A stretch of 64,000 nucleotides of DNA from Mesobacillus subterraneus (GTDB lineage: Bacteria > Bacillota > Bacilli > Bacillales > Cytobacillaceae): NCBI RefSeq assembly GCF_023715485.1, contig NZ_JAMBOF010000015.1, positions 33,286 to 97,285 of the forward strand, given 5' to 3'. Below are positions 8,248 to 18,030 of this stretch, piece by piece (the stretch's first letter is position 1; the number at the start of each line of letters is the position of its first letter). The notes beneath the pieces are model-generated. The model was not told the DNA's origin, did not search any database, and worked only from the letters and a program-made list of their open reading frames with translations. A program made the translations under genes and the position numbers.

Positions 8248-9255
8248 ATGTTATCAACTACAGAAATTGGCATCGATTTAGGAACTGCAAACACACTAGT
8301 ATATAGTAAAAATAAAGGAATCGCTTTGAATGAACCTTCCGTCGTGGCGATTGATACTGAAACAAAGAATGTCCTTGCAGTAGGCAAGGAAGCGAAGGAA
8401 ATGATCGGGAAGACTCCAGGCAAGATTGTCGCCATCCGCCCATTGAAGGATGGAGTTATCGCTGACTTCGACGTCACTACAGAAATGCTTAAGCACATCA
8501 TGAAAAAAGCTGCGAAAAAGGGTGGTTTTTCACTCCGCAAACCGGATGTTGTTGTCTGCACCCCTTCCGGTTCCACAAGTGTTGAACGTCGCGCAATCCA
8601 GGACGCAGTCAGGAATGCTGGTGCAAAAAAGGTTCACCTTATTGAAGAACCTGTAGCAGCTGCAATCGGGGCTGGCCTTCCTGTAGATGAGCCAGTAGCG
8701 AACGTTGTTGTAGATATCGGCGGCGGAACAACTGAAGTTGCGATTATTTCATATGGCGGCGTCGTAGCATGCCATTCGATTCGAATTGCCGGGGACAGAT
8801 TGGACGAGGATATCATTCAATACGTCCGCAAAGAGTACAATGTGTTAATCGGTGAAAGAACGGCTGAAAAAATTAAGATGGAAATCGGCTATGCTCTTGT
8901 TGACCATGAAATGATGGAAATGGATATTCGTGGCCGTGACCTTGTAACAGGCCTTCCAAAGACTGTTACCCTTAATTCTTATGAAATCAGGGACGCAATC
9001 AAGGAATCCCTCCTTCATATCATGGAAGCAATCCGCGCAACGCTTGAAGACTGCCCTGCAGAATTGAGCGGTGATATTGTAGATCGCGGTGTGATCCTTT
9101 CAGGAGGCGGTGCATTGCTTAACGGAATCCAAGACTGGCTGGGCGGTGAAATGGTCGTTCCTGTCCATATCGCGCCAAATCCGTTAGAATCTGTAGCAAT
9201 CGGTACTGGTAAAGCATTGCAGTACATCCATAAGCTGCAGCCAGCTGTGAGATAA
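8248..9255 (+). CDS. mreBH: Cell-shape protein MreBH (actin-like)
   Basis: The 335-residue protein matches B. subtilis MreBH in length and nearly throughout. It has the actin-fold phosphate loops [13 protein letters not shown] and [19 protein letters not shown], the [13 protein letters not shown] stretch and the C-terminal adenosine loop [14 protein letters not shown]. MreBH polymerises under the membrane and guides cell-wall hydrolase LytE and elongation machinery. Being isolated from mreCD supports MreBH over MreB. The ATG at 8248 follows GGGTGA. An ACCCCC block at 8174-8179 resembles the -35 element of sigma-I, which controls mreBH in B. subtilis, but no clear -10 partner (CGAA) was found at the right spacing. 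A very strong terminator follows at 9269-9313. Confidence 0.95.
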   Translation: MLSTTEIGIDLGTANTLVYSKNKGIALNEPSVVAIDTETKNVLAVGKEAKEMIGKTPGKIVAIRPLKDGVIADFDVTTEMLKHIMKKAAKKGGFSLRKPDVVVCTPSGSTSVERRAIQDAVRNAGAKKVHLIEEPVAAAIGAGLPVDEPVANVVVDIGGGTTEVAIISYGGVVACHSIRIAGDRLDEDIIQYVRKEYNVLIGERTAEKIKMEIGYALVDHEMMEMDIRGRDLVTGLPKTVTLNSYEIRDAIKESLLHIMEAIRATLEDCPAELSGDIVDRGVILSGGGALLNGIQDWLGGEMVVPVHIAPNPLESVAIGTGKALQYIHKLQPAVR

Positions 9256-9268
9256 TCTTTTAAATGTA

Positions 9269-9313
9269 AGAGAGGGTGTCCCAAAAGTTATAAACTTTTG
9301 GGACACCCTCTCT
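9269..9313 (+). terminator. Terminator after mreBH
   Basis: A perfect 21-bp stem (9269-9289 with 9293-9313) with a 3-nt ATA loop is followed by TATTTTTA. Confidence 0.95.
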
Positions 9314-9330
9314 ATTTTTAGTAAGGCTTG

Positions 9331-9560
9331 TGAAAATGGTCCGCTGATTTCCATTCCAGGCGCTTCACTCTCCGCGGGGCCAGCGCTGAGCCTCCTCGCC
9401 GACGCTGGAGTCTGCGGGGTTAAATGCTACTTCACGTGGACCATTTCAACTTAGGTCTCACCTGTCCGGCTGATCCCGCAGGACATTGATTGACTTCCTC
9501 GAGCCTGCCCACGCACGATGGAAATGCGTTAGCATTTTCTGAGGAGTCTTCGCGCCTGAA
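9331..9560. repeat. Composite GC-rich repeat (chimeric copy of the 199-bp element family)
   Basis: The left half (9331-9448) begins TGAAAATGGTCC and ends GGACCATTTCA, near-perfect inverted ends that enclose a block closely related to the first half of the elements at 18386 and 18928. The right half (about 9455-9560) matches the second half of those elements, including CTCACCTGTCC, GATCCCGCAGGACATTGATT and GGAGTCTTCGCGCC, but lacks their usual AATCAACAG end. It looks like two related elements joined, or one element recombined inside another. It occupies most of the gap between mreBH and the next gene, and no gene was seen in it. Confidence 0.75.
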
Positions 9561-9580
9561 TGGATACAGGGTCCTGAAAG

Positions 9581-10036
9581 TTATTCTACATATTGTCTCC
9601 GAAGTTTATTGAAGTACAGGAACACTGGCAATGGAATCACAATAAAGCCAAGGCTTTTGATGATTTGGTTAATGGCTTGGTTTTTCTGTCTTGCCTTTTC
9701 TTCCTTGAGATATAGCTCATAATTAGTCCTTAGTTCCTCCTCGCTAATTTCTTTTTTGCTACCCTCAATCTTTTCGTGTATGTTCATTTGTTTGTACTCT
9801 GTGAAACTTTGATAATAGCCTGATGGGCTGACAAGATCTGCTGTTGCCATGAATATTGAAACACCACCGCCAATGACCATCATCAACGTCGCAAACAAAA
9901 CCAAGTAAGTATATAAATGCCTGACCACGTCTTCTCCCCCTTTTTCTTTGTTTTTCAAGGCAAACGCAATGATAAAGACAACGATGAAGATTAAAATAAA
10001 GAATACTAAAAAGCCAAACAAATGGAGCACCTCCAT
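9581..10036 (-). CDS. Hypothetical three-helix membrane protein
   Basis: The family is not recognised. The 151-residue protein has a strongly hydrophobic N-terminal helix (about residues 5-27), a second helix (about 42-64) rich in M, V and G, a polar central region (about 70-120) with many E and K residues that is probably helical, and a last helix (about 125-145) ending in a basic tail KLRRQYVE. The charged loop between helices 2 and 3 may act as a coiled-coil contact. The start follows AGGTAAGAAG-type purines. It lies downstream of the mutSL unit on the same strand, separated from it by a terminator. Confidence 0.6.
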   Translation of the reverse strand: MEVLHLFGFLVFFILIFIVVFIIAFALKNKEKGGEDVVRHLYTYLVLFATLMMVIGGGVSIFMATADLVSPSGYYQSFTEYKQMNIHEKIEGSKKEISEEELRTNYELYLKEEKARQKNQAINQIIKSLGFIVIPLPVFLYFNKLRRQYVE

Positions 10037-10115
10037 TCTTCTTCTTACCTTAAATATACTGCCGAAAATAATTTTATACTATATATATATTTTCTGAAAT
10101 TTCCCCCATAAAAAA

Positions 10116-10145
10116 GACAGTGCTTCCCGGGTGGGAACACTGTCT
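10116..10145 (-). terminator. Terminator after mutL
   Basis: A 12-bp stem with one bulged base (GACAGTG-TTCCC type) has a GGGT loop and is followed on the minus strand by a T-run. It lies 14 bp past the mutL stop. Confidence 0.85.
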
Positions 10146-10159
10146 CTGTATACCTATGT

Positions 10160-12079
10160 TTACATTACCCGTTTGAACATTTTTTCCATTTCGTAAGTAG
10201 AATAATGAACAATGATCGGCCGGCCGTGCGGACATGTGAACGGATCTGAGGAACTGCGCAATTCATCGAGCAATGCCTGGATCTCATCGTTTCGCAAATG
10301 GTGATTTGCCTTGATCGAAGCCTTGCAGCTCATCATGATGGCTGCATCCTCCCTCAGCTTTTTAATGTCTACTTTTTTCATCGCCAGCAGCTGTTCGATC
10401 ATGTCCTCAATCAGCTCTTTTTCCTCGCCGTGCGGCAACCATTGCGGATGGGAGCGGATGATGAAGCTATTGTAGCCGAACGGCTCAAGGAAGACACCTA
10501 CTTTTTCAAGTTCATGCTGATGCTCATTGATTTTGATACATTCATCAGCAGAATATTCAAGCGTGATTGGCACAAGCATTTCCTGAAGCTCTGTCGCTAC
10601 TTCGCCTACTTTATCCCTGAAGTACTCATACTTGATTCTCTCCTGGGCAGCATGCTGGTCAATTATATATAAGCCCCGTTCATTTTGTGCCAGAATATAG
10701 GTTCCATGCATCTGTCCGATTGGATAAAGCGGCGGAACCCGTGAACTTGTCCCTTCAATCGCTGGCAGTTGAGCACTATCAGGATCAACTTCTTGAAAAC
10801 TTTCCTCTTCATCCATTACCTGCAGCTTCTCTATACTTGAAGCGGTATTCATCACAGTCTCTTCGGCTACAAAAGCATTTTTCCAATTCGGAGTTTCCGA
10901 TAATGGATAATCTTTTTGTTCGGTTGCTTGATTACGTTTGCTTAGTTCAGCAGCCTTTTCTTCAATTATTGGTTTGCTGTCTGTCCTGGAAATTGAAGTT
11001 GTTCTCTCATGGGCTGGTAAATGATCAAGATCCATAAGGATTTGTTCTGACTTTGTCTTTTCCGGTTTCTGTGCGACAAACCCAGCAGGAATCAACGCTT
11101 TCGTTTTAAATGCGTTCTTGATTACGTTAGAAACGAGCTCATTAAGCTCCTGCTCTTTACTTAAACGCACTTCCATTTTGGAAGGATGTACATTCACATC
11201 GATCAACAATGGATCCATTTCGATATTCAGCAGGACAACTGGGTATCTGCCGATTGGCAGCAAGGTATGATAGCCTTCCTGTATCGCTTTTACAAGGGCA
11301 TAATTCTTAATGAAGCGGCCATTTATCATCGTCGATATATAATTCCTTGATGCCCTTGTGATTTCAGGCATCGAGATATAGCCGCTGATTTTATAATCTA
11401 ATGATTCCCCTGAGATAGGAACCATTGCCTTCACCATATTGATTCCATAAATCGCTGCCAATACCTGCCGTACATCACCATTGCCTGCCGTCTTCAATAG
11501 CTGACGGCCATTATGGACGAGCCTGAATGAAATATCAGGATTTGCCAGCGCAAGCCTGTTGACTACATCAGTAACGTTTCCAAGCTCAGTATGGATGGTT
11601 TTCATATACTTAAGGCGGGCTGGGGTGTTAAAAAACAAGTCTGTAATCGATATGTCCGTTCCTTTGCGGCTGTCTGCCTTTTCGATTGATTCGACTTTGC
11701 CGCCTTCTATCGTGATTTTATTCCCCTCAACACCTGTGGACGTCTTCATTTCAAGCCTCGAAACGGAAGCAATACTCGGCAGTGCCTCGCCCCTGAATCC
11801 AAGAGTCCTGATCCTGAACAAGTCATTTTCATTCTTGATTTTGCTGGTCGCATGGCGCTGGAAGGCGACAAGAACATCGTCTTCTTCTATGCCATCGCCA
11901 TTATCGGTAATCCTGATTCTCGCAAGCCCTGCTTCTTCCAGATCTATTTCGATCACCGTACTGCCGGCATCTATCGAGTTCTCTAGCAGTTCCTTCACGA
12001 CGGAAGCCGGGCGTTCGACTACCTCGCCAGCTGCTATTTTGTTCGATAAAGCATCATCAAGCTGAATGATTTTTCCCAT
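10160..12079 (-). CDS. mutL: DNA mismatch repair protein MutL (endonuclease type)
   Basis: The 639-residue protein has the GHKL ATPase N-terminus ([33 protein letters not shown]), a low-complexity linker (about 340-440), and a C-terminal dimerisation/nuclease domain. The endonuclease motif [12 protein letters not shown] and the zinc-site stretch CPHGRP are both present, so this is a nicking MutL, as expected in bacteria without MutH. It couples mismatch recognition by MutS to strand incision near the replication fork clamp. The ATG at 12079 has an AGGTGAGGA ribosome site. It lies 32 bp downstream of mutS in one operon. Confidence 0.97.
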   Translation of the reverse strand: MGKIIQLDDALSNKIAAGEVVERPASVVKELLENSIDAGSTVIEIDLEEAGLARIRITDNGDGIEEDDVLVAFQRHATSKIKNENDLFRIRTLGFRGEALPSIASVSRLEMKTSTGVEGNKITIEGGKVESIEKADSRKGTDISITDLFFNTPARLKYMKTIHTELGNVTDVVNRLALANPDISFRLVHNGRQLLKTAGNGDVRQVLAAIYGINMVKAMVPISGESLDYKISGYISMPEITRASRNYISTMINGRFIKNYALVKAIQEGYHTLLPIGRYPVVLLNIEMDPLLIDVNVHPSKMEVRLSKEQELNELVSNVIKNAFKTKALIPAGFVAQKPEKTKSEQILMDLDHLPAHERTTSISRTDSKPIIEEKAAELSKRNQATEQKDYPLSETPNWKNAFVAEETVMNTASSIEKLQVMDEEESFQEVDPDSAQLPAIEGTSSRVPPLYPIGQMHGTYILAQNERGLYIIDQHAAQERIKYEYFRDKVGEVATELQEMLVPITLEYSADECIKINEHQHELEKVGVFLEPFGYNSFIIRSHPQWLPHGEEKELIEDMIEQLLAMKKVDIKKLREDAAIMMSCKASIKANHHLRNDEIQALLDELRSSSDPFTCPHGRPIIVHYSTYEMEKMFKRVM

Positions 12080-12111
12080 ATCCTCACCTCCAGCATTTGA
12101 TTCATTTCTTT

Positions 12112-14775
12112 TTAATTTCTAAGCTTTTTCTGCAATTCATAAAGCACGTTCATCGCTTGAAGCGGAGTCATATCAAGGATTTCAATTCCGCTCAGTTGAT
12201 CGAGGACCAGCTTTTCCTTTTTGCTTGCTGCACTTTCCTTTTTGGGTGCTGGTTCTTCATCAAAAAACGATAGCTGTGCAGCGGCTGCTGTTTCGGCAGC
12301 CTGCAGTCTGCTTTGTTCGTTTTGTGACGCGAATATAGCAGACTCTTGAACCATTCCTCCGCTTCTCTGTCCATGGAGTTCGTTTGTAACCTGGGCGTCA
12401 GTCTGCTCTAGTATTTGTAAAATTTCTGCTGCGCGTTCAATCAGCTCTGCTGGCAAATCGGCAAGCTGTGCCACATGGATACCATAACTCTTATCTGCTG
12501 CACCTTCCCGAATTTTATGCAGGAATACTACTTTCCCGTTTTGTTCAACGGCGCTCACATGGACATTCTTAAGTTTGAACAATTCATTCTCCAATGTCGT
12601 CAATTCATGATAGTGAGTTGAAAACAGCATTTTTGCGCCAATTTTATCGTGGATATACTCAATCATCGCCTGGGCGAGAGCCATTCCATCATATGTGGAA
12701 GTACCACGGCCGATTTCATCAAACAGAATCAAGCTGTCATTCGTGGCATTGGTTATCGCATTCTTTGCTTCCAGCATTTCAACCATAAACGTACTTTGAC
12801 CAGATACAAGATCGTCTGCCGCACCGATTCTAGTGAACACCTGGTCGAAGATCGGCATCGATGCCTCGGATGCGGGGACGAAGCAGCCGATTTGTGCCAT
12901 GATTGCTGTCAAGGCAATCTGGCGCATATACGTACTTTTACCTGACATATTTGGCCCGGTGATCAAAAGAACTTCCCGCTCTCCGTCCATATAGCAATCA
13001 TTCGGCACATATTCCTGAGCATCCATTACTTTCTCGACAACTGGATGGCGGCCATCCTTCAGGACGATTTTCCTGTCTGCCGAAAATACGGGCATCACAT
13101 ATCGGCGCTGTTCGCTCAGCTCGGCAAATCCAAGGAGGACGTCCAGTTCACTGAGTGCCTTTGCAAGTGCTTGCAGTCTAGGAATGTATTCCTTAATTGT
13201 CTCCCGGATGCCGGTAAATAGCTGGTATTCAAGTTCAACGCTTTTTTCTTCTGCTGCGAGAATCAATTCTTCCTTTTCCTTCAGTTCAGGAGTGATGAAG
13301 CGCTCAGCGTTCGAAAGCGTCTGTTTTCGTTCATATTGGCCTTCCTGCAGTAAATGCAAGTTTGCTCTTGTTACTTCGATATAGTAGCCAAAAATCCGGT
13401 TATAGCCGACCTTCAAGGATTTAATGCCTGTTTTTTCGCGCTCCTGGCGTTCAAGCATCGCAATCCATGTCTTTCCGTTTCTGCTTGCATCACGGTACTG
13501 ATCAAGCTGCTCGTCATATCCATCACGGATGATATTGCCTTCCTTCACGGACATTGGCGGGTTGTCAACGATTGCCTGTTCCAGCAAATCCGCAGCCTCT
13601 TCACATGGGTCAAGGCGATCAGCCATTCTGACTGCTTCTTCATGGGGCAGGCTCTCTAAAATATGCTTTAAAGATGGAACCTGGAGTAAAGACCTTTTTA
13701 GCTGCATTAAATCCCTTGGATTTAAATTGCCAAAGGCAACCCTTCCTGCGAGCCTCTCCAAATCATATACTTCTTTTAGCTTTTCCCGTAATTCCTGGCG
13801 CTCGAAAAACTGGTCCACAAAAAGCTGGACCATTTCCTGCCTGGAATTGATTTCTTTCTTATCAATAAGGGGCCTGCTAATCCATTGCTTCAGCATTCTT
13901 CCGCCCATAGCCGTCATTGTTTCATCAAGCAGCCATAATAGCGTGCCTTTTTTAGCTGTGGAACGGATTGTTTCCGTCAACTCAAGATTACGCTTCGAAA
14001 AATAATCGATTTTCATAAATTGCTGGACTTTGTAAACAGACACCTTTTGGAGATGGTCCAGGCTTCGTTTCTGGGTCCTGTACAAGTAATTGAACAATCT
14101 GGAAGCAGTCACTTTTAACTGATCATTATCAAGGTCCGCAAAAAGTTCTAGGAAGCTGTCATTTTGTTCAGTGTTATCCTCCATCGATAACGCCAGAATC
14201 GACCGCTCCTTCAGCTTCTTCTGTATTTCAGGTGAGAGTGAGCTTTCGATGACGACTTCCTTTGCGCCAGACATCGACAGTTCGTTGATCAGCTCATCAA
14301 TATTCCCCGATATTAATGTCGCCCTGCTTTCACCTGTCGTCAGGTCACTGCAGGCGAAACCGTACGTGTGATTAGGAAAAACGGAAACAGCCGCGATAAA
14401 ATTGTTTTCTTTATCCGTTAGACCGCGCCCCTCCATCATTGTGCCCGGAGTAATCAGCTGGACAACTTCCCTTCTCACCACACCCTTTGCCGTTTTCGGA
14501 TCTTCAGTCTGCTCGCAGATTGCAACCTTATATCCCTTTGCAATCAATTGTTCAATATAGTTAGGAGCGGAATGGTAAGGCACACCACACATTGGAATGC
14601 GTTCCTCACCGCCGCCCTCTCTGCTTGTAAGCGTGATTTCGAGTTCCTTGGAAGCCTTAAGGGCATCCTCAAAGAACATCTCATAAAAGTCGCCCAGGCG
14701 AAAAAATAAAAAGGCATCCTGGTAATCTGCCTTAACTTGCAAGTATTGCTTGATCATAGGGGTATATGTAGCCAT
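12112..14775 (-). CDS. mutS: DNA mismatch repair protein MutS
   Basis: The 887-residue MutS begins [12 protein letters not shown]. It has the mismatch-probing FYEMF motif near residue 35, the clamp and lever domains, Walker [10 protein letters not shown], Walker [17 protein letters not shown] and the signature STHYHEL. It recognises base mismatches and small loops and recruits MutL. An upstream in-frame TTG at 14787 would add four residues, but the GGAGG ribosome site lies between it and the ATG at 14775, which fixes the ATG as the start. It is the first gene of the mutSL operon. In B. subtilis cotE lies immediately upstream, whereas here about 10 kb of accessory DNA intervenes. Confidence 0.97.
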   Translation of the reverse strand: MATYTPMIKQYLQVKADYQDAFLFFRLGDFYEMFFEDALKASKELEITLTSREGGGEERIPMCGVPYHSAPNYIEQLIAKGYKVAICEQTEDPKTAKGVVRREVVQLITPGTMMEGRGLTDKENNFIAAVSVFPNHTYGFACSDLTTGESRATLISGNIDELINELSMSGAKEVVIESSLSPEIQKKLKERSILALSMEDNTEQNDSFLELFADLDNDQLKVTASRLFNYLYRTQKRSLDHLQKVSVYKVQQFMKIDYFSKRNLELTETIRSTAKKGTLLWLLDETMTAMGGRMLKQWISRPLIDKKEINSRQEMVQLFVDQFFERQELREKLKEVYDLERLAGRVAFGNLNPRDLMQLKRSLLQVPSLKHILESLPHEEAVRMADRLDPCEEAADLLEQAIVDNPPMSVKEGNIIRDGYDEQLDQYRDASRNGKTWIAMLERQEREKTGIKSLKVGYNRIFGYYIEVTRANLHLLQEGQYERKQTLSNAERFITPELKEKEELILAAEEKSVELEYQLFTGIRETIKEYIPRLQALAKALSELDVLLGFAELSEQRRYVMPVFSADRKIVLKDGRHPVVEKVMDAQEYVPNDCYMDGEREVLLITGPNMSGKSTYMRQIALTAIMAQIGCFVPASEASMPIFDQVFTRIGAADDLVSGQSTFMVEMLEAKNAITNATNDSLILFDEIGRGTSTYDGMALAQAMIEYIHDKIGAKMLFSTHYHELTTLENELFKLKNVHVSAVEQNGKVVFLHKIREGAADKSYGIHVAQLADLPAELIERAAEILQILEQTDAQVTNELHGQRSGGMVQESAIFASQNEQSRLQAAETAAAAQLSFFDEEPAPKKESAASKKEKLVLDQLSGIEILDMTPLQAMNVLYELQKKLRN

Positions 14776-14904
14776 ATTATCCTCCAAAATTCACTTTGTT
14801 TCGATCTATTACTCTAAATATCTATTATAACTCGACAAAAGTTAATTTTCGATAGAATCCCCTTAAAAAGAATTACCAGTGGATAATTCTCTTTAGACGC
14901 AAAA

Positions 14905-14934
14905 AGAAACAGGACCAGTGACTGCCCTGTTTCT
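14905..14934 (-). terminator. Terminator at the end of the two-component operon
   Basis: The AGAAACAGG/CCTGTTTCT stem overlaps the last bases of the response-regulator gene and is followed on the minus strand by TTTTTGCG. Confidence 0.8.
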
Positions 14935-15559
14935 ACGTTTGAAATACATTATGTTTCCGTGCCATTTCTACCCATTCATACCGTTTATGTGTCTCCAGCT
15001 TTTCTCCTATTTTTTGACGATGGTTTTCAACTGTTTTCACCGATATATCCAGCCTTTCAGCGATGTCTTTTTGTGAGTATCCCATTACGGTCAGGATGAA
15101 GACCTCTTTTTCTCGCTTTGTGATCGGCAAATCGATCTGATGAAAATGATGACCATCAGATTCATCCTCAAACACATGGTTATCGAACACTTTCTGATTG
15201 GCCAGTATCAAATCAAGTGACTGGACGAGGTCATCACGCTTAAGCTGCTTGATTAAATAACCGTCAGCACCCGCCTCGTAGGCTTTTTTCTGGTAACCGA
15301 TATCATCATGCATTGAAAATACAACAATTTTTGCATCTGGGAGTATTTTTCGCAACCGCTCAAGTGTGGTCAAGCCATCCAGGCCGCCCGGCATCGAGAG
15401 GTCGAGCATGACCAAATCGGCAGAGAAATTTTCAGCCGCCTTCAGAGCCTCATAACCATCGCACACACACATCCTGCCATCAACGCAAAAGGATTGCTGC
15501 AAAAGCATACTTAACCCGTCTCGCACGATTTCATGGTCATCGATGATCATTAAATTCAT
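14933..15559 (-). CDS. NarL/FixJ-family response regulator (NreC-like)
   Basis: The 208-residue regulator has a receiver domain (MNLMIIDDHEIVRDG, phospho-acceptor Asp at about residue 53 in MLDLSMPGG, KQL lysine) and a LuxR-type helix-turn-helix at about 145-205 (TKREKEVFIL, YSQKDIAERLDISVKTVENH). The ATG at 15559 is preferred to one six codons upstream because of homologue length. The frame overlaps the end of the partner kinase gene, showing translational coupling. The partner's PAS cysteine pattern and the nearby molybdoenzyme operon suggest that this pair senses oxygen or redox state and controls anaerobic respiration. That is inference; targets are unknown. Confidence 0.85.
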   Translation of the reverse strand: MNLMIIDDHEIVRDGLSMLLQQSFCVDGRMCVCDGYEALKAAENFSADLVMLDLSMPGGLDGLTTLERLRKILPDAKIVVFSMHDDIGYQKKAYEAGADGYLIKQLKRDDLVQSLDLILANQKVFDNHVFEDESDGHHFHQIDLPITKREKEVFILTVMGYSQKDIAERLDISVKTVENHRQKIGEKLETHKRYEWVEMARKHNVFQT

Positions 15560-16580
15560 CTTCTCTCTCTCCCTCACTTCGTGTTAAAGAAACAAACCCT
15601 TCTACCCGAGTTGGACCACCTTCCTTACTAATCCAACGGATGTCCCCACTTAGCATCTTGCACCTTTCATACATATGTTTCAGGCCAAGTCCATTGCTTT
15701 TACAGCCATCTGCAATGAACCCGTTGCCATTATCATATAAATTGAAAAAGATATATTGATAGTACGATTTTAAATGAATGGACAAATATGTCGCCTGACC
15801 ATGCCGAACAGCGTTTGCGACACTTTCCTGGATGACCCGGAACAAATGCAGTTCTTTTTCCGGATCGAAGTGATGGTCCTGTTCGATATCGATTTGTAAA
15901 AAGATATCGATTTGATACAGCTTCCTCCAGTCCTTCACTGCCTCAGCCAAGGATTTCTTCAAACCGATGTCGTATACAATTTCCGGTCTTAGGCTTTTAG
16001 TGAGGTGTTTAATATCACTGAGCGTCTTTTCCATGACATTGACCATATTTGAAATATGGTTCTGGTATTTTTCATCGCTAATATTTTGTCTGATTACTTC
16101 CAGACCGAGAAAAATGCTATAGACACTTTGACCGATGTGGTCATGGAGCTCCCGGGCAATTCTTTTCCGCTCAGCTTCCTGGGCTAGCATCGTCTCCTGG
16201 ACAAGCAGTTCATGTAATCGGGCCCGTTCACTATTTTCATTTTTTATGGGCTGACGGATTCTGAGGATAAAGTATTCTCGATCCGATGTACTCAGTTTCT
16301 TTAAGGACATTTCAAATTCTTCAAGTCCTTCATACACAGCCATATGTGAATTAAAAAAAGGAATCGGATCGTCCGAAGTTAAAATACAGCGGTTTTCGTC
16401 TTTTTCAACCTCCCGATCCTGGCAATACGTACAATAAGGTACTTTTTCGCCAATTTCCCAGCCCGTCATGGCAAAAGCTTTTTCATTCATATAATGTATC
16501 GTCCGCCCTTGATCCATCAGGATAATTCCTTCAGGCAAGTGGTCGACAATTTCAGCTAAAACTTCCTTCTGCATCAACAT
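15537..16580 (-). CDS. Histidine kinase with NreB-like cysteine PAS domain
   Basis: The 347-residue soluble kinase has no membrane segments. Its N-terminal PAS domain (about 1-110) carries C50, C53 and C65, spaced CX2CX11C, which matches the first three of the four iron-sulfur ligands (CX2CX11CX2C) of staphylococcal NreB. The fourth position is Thr68. A HisKA_3 dimerisation domain follows, with the phospho-acceptor in RELHDHIGQS (H146). The HATPase_c domain has ESVANAVRHG and GNGLGL-like blocks. The ATG at 16580 is chosen because GGGGGA lies 7 nt upstream. It overlaps the response-regulator gene by 23 bp. It is likely an oxygen or redox sensor, though cluster binding with three cysteines needs testing. 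Confidence 0.85.
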   Translation of the reverse strand: MLMQKEVLAEIVDHLPEGIILMDQGRTIHYMNEKAFAMTGWEIGEKVPYCTYCQDREVEKDENRCILTSDDPIPFFNSHMAVYEGLEEFEMSLKKLSTSDREYFILRIRQPIKNENSERARLHELLVQETMLAQEAERKRIARELHDHIGQSVYSIFLGLEVIRQNISDEKYQNHISNMVNVMEKTLSDIKHLTKSLRPEIVYDIGLKKSLAEAVKDWRKLYQIDIFLQIDIEQDHHFDPEKELHLFRVIQESVANAVRHGQATYLSIHLKSYYQYIFFNLYDNGNGFIADGCKSNGLGLKHMYERCKMLSGDIRWISKEGGPTRVEGFVSLTRSEGEREDEFNDHR

Positions 16581-16742
16581 ATAAATCCCCCGAAAAAAAA
16601 TCATCTAACAGGATTACGAAGCTCTTTACTCTTACATTTTAACCCCTATTTTCTACGGAACGGCAGCTGGATTATTAACATTAGGTGAATGTTTTAAAAT
16701 ACACTAATTCTTGGATAAGATAATCCGCTCCAAAAAAAAAAA

Positions 16743-16761
16743 CAGGCTGAAATTCAGCCTG
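16743..16761 (-). terminator. Terminator after the DnaD-domain gene
   Basis: CAGGCTGAA/TTCAGCCTG is a nine-base-pair near-perfect palindrome followed on the minus strand by more than ten T's. Confidence 0.9.
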
Positions 16762-16776
16762 CCTAAATTCACAAAA

Positions 16777-17103
16777 TTATTTTATTGTGGTCAATACTTG
16801 TTCAATATCCTCATTTGCCATTTCGATTGCCTGCGGCATGGTCCTTATTTCCTTGGATGCCCAGTAATCATAAAGCCGAGCCACATCATTGCGGTTATAC
16901 ACCTGATTTCCAAAGTAGCTATAAAAATAGGCAAGCAAAACATTCACCACATTTGCCGGGAGTTTTTTTCTTGTTGAAATTGATCTTAATGCGATATTTT
17001 CCAGACCGCGGATATTGTTATTTGTAAATTTCTCCACCACTTCAATTGGCAAAGCGGTCTCACAGAAACGAAGGAATTCTGGGTCATTTAATAGTTTATT
17101 CAT
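16777..17103 (-). CDS. Stand-alone DnaD/DnaB_2-type domain protein
   Basis: The 108-residue protein is MNKLLNDPEF followed by a helical region. The part from about residue 45 (KLPANVVNVLLAYFYSYFG ... YDYWASKEIRTMPQAIEMA) resembles the C-terminal domain of primosome proteins DnaD and DnaB (the V-N-x-L-L ... W-x-x-x-x-I-x-T ... A-I-x-x-A pattern). No winged-helix N-terminus is present, so it is not a full replication initiator. The ATG at 17103 has a CAGGAGA ribosome site. It follows a 47-residue helical protein by 16 bp in an apparent two-gene operon. The function is unknown; an adaptor that binds DNA or the primosome is a guess from the domain. Confidence 0.65.
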   Translation of the reverse strand: MNKLLNDPEFLRFCETALPIEVVEKFTNNNIRGLENIALRSISTRKKLPANVVNVLLAYFYSYFGNQVYNRNDVARLYDYWASKEIRTMPQAIEMANEDIEQVLTTIK

Positions 17104-17119
17104 TGAAAAATCTCCTGCT

Positions 17120-17263
17120 TTATATTGTCTTGATCGCGTTCTCCAATAGTTCAATGTCCTTTGATATTTCTTTCCTTATCCTGACATCCATGCATCTTTG
17201 GAATTCTTTATGCAGCCTTCTAAGTTCTTCATGAAAGATTCGATACTCAAAGTTGTTTTCCAT
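17120..17263 (-). CDS. Small hypothetical protein, 47 residues
   Basis: The ATG at 17263 follows a good GAGGG ribosome site (GAGGGCGATT-ATG). The product starts MENNFEYRIFHEELRRLHKE and is almost entirely charged amphipathic helix, with heptad-like spacing and one cysteine. The stop is at 17120-17122, 16 bp before the DnaD-type gene, so the two are probably co-translated. The family is not recognised; a small helical partner of the next protein is plausible. Confidence 0.55.
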   Translation of the reverse strand: MENNFEYRIFHEELRRLHKEFQRCMDVRIRKEISKDIELLENAIKTI

Positions 17264-17569
17264 AATCGCCCTCATTATTCTTGACTGTTCTAGAAAATAT
17301 TTTCCCGTTTTTTCCTTGCGGTAAACAAATTTCTTATGAGGGATGTTAATATCCTAACATTACCATTAAGCGGACATGAAACGAAAGAGGTATTTTGGTC
17401 TATTTCATTTTCCCAACAACTCATTTTATATTTGTCCACCCGGACTTTGATGACGTACAGTAATAATAAGTTGCGCTCCATTATTGTCCGTCATCACCTG
17501 GATGATGGACAGTAATCTTCGTTTCCGCCCCATTATCGTTCGTTAAACAGTTTAACCTATCTCTTCTTT
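17264..17569. other. Intergenic region with two diverged tandem repeats
   Basis: No gene was seen: a 63-codon minus-strand frame here lacks a ribosome site and a coding look. From 17449 to 17548 two units about 48 bp long repeat with a 52-bp period. Unit 1 begins GATGACGTACAGTAAT and unit 2 GATGATGGACAGTAAT; their ends are CCATTATTGTCCGT and CCATTATCGTTCGT. An imperfect hairpin (GTCCGTCATC/GATGATGGAC) spans the junction. Confidence 0.6.
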
Positions 17570-18016
17570 TTAAAAGAATCCGATCATTTCCTCAGCCCTA
17601 CAAACAGCCCAGCTTTGATGTTCATGGAACAACCGTTCCATTGCCTTGGAAGGCTCCATCCACTTGAGAAAGTGGCCTGCTTCAGCTTGAACTCCTGCCT
17701 TTCCTGCTAAATTACCAAAATAAAAATGTCCCTCACTTAAATAGTGTTTCCTTTCATTTGAAGAGTAAAAGTAGCGCCGGGCACTTCCGATAAATCCTCC
17801 TATTTCAACAAGCATTCCCATTTCTTCGATGCCTTCTCTTCTAAGACATTCTTCATGGCTTTCTCCGCTCTCCAAACCACCACCAGGTAAAAAAAATTTT
17901 CCATCAGCAGTTTGAATTAAAGCGATTTTGTCATGTGGGTCATTAAAAACGACTCCATATACAGCTGGTCTCCTGACATACCGAACTCCAGGTTCCTTAT
18001 TACCAAAATTAATCAT
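17570..18016 (-). CDS. Nudix hydrolase
   Basis: The 148-residue protein has the Nudix box as G-X5-E-X7-REGIEEMGM (about residues 47-70 in LPGGGLESGESHEECLRR ...), with the metal-binding E-E pair intact but glycine at the usual aliphatic position after RE. It would hydrolyse a nucleoside diphosphate linked to another group; the substrate cannot be told. The ATG at 18016 has a GAGGTAG ribosome site and lies 14 bp past a small membrane-protein gene, suggesting a two-gene operon. Confidence 0.88.
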   Translation of the reverse strand: MINFGNKEPGVRYVRRPAVYGVVFNDPHDKIALIQTADGKFFLPGGGLESGESHEECLRREGIEEMGMLVEIGGFIGSARRYFYSSNERKHYLSEGHFYFGNLAGKAGVQAEAGHFLKWMEPSKAMERLFHEHQSWAVCRAEEMIGFF

Positions 18017-18030
18017 TTTCTCTACCTCAA

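Noticed and set aside
11559..12065. 168-codon plus-strand frame opposite mutL
   Set aside because: Antisense shadow of the highly conserved MutL ATPase domain; serine-rich, typical of such shadows.
17290..17481. 63-codon minus-strand frame in the Nudix/small-gene gap
   Set aside because: No ribosome site, basic low-complexity composition, and overlap with the tandem repeats.
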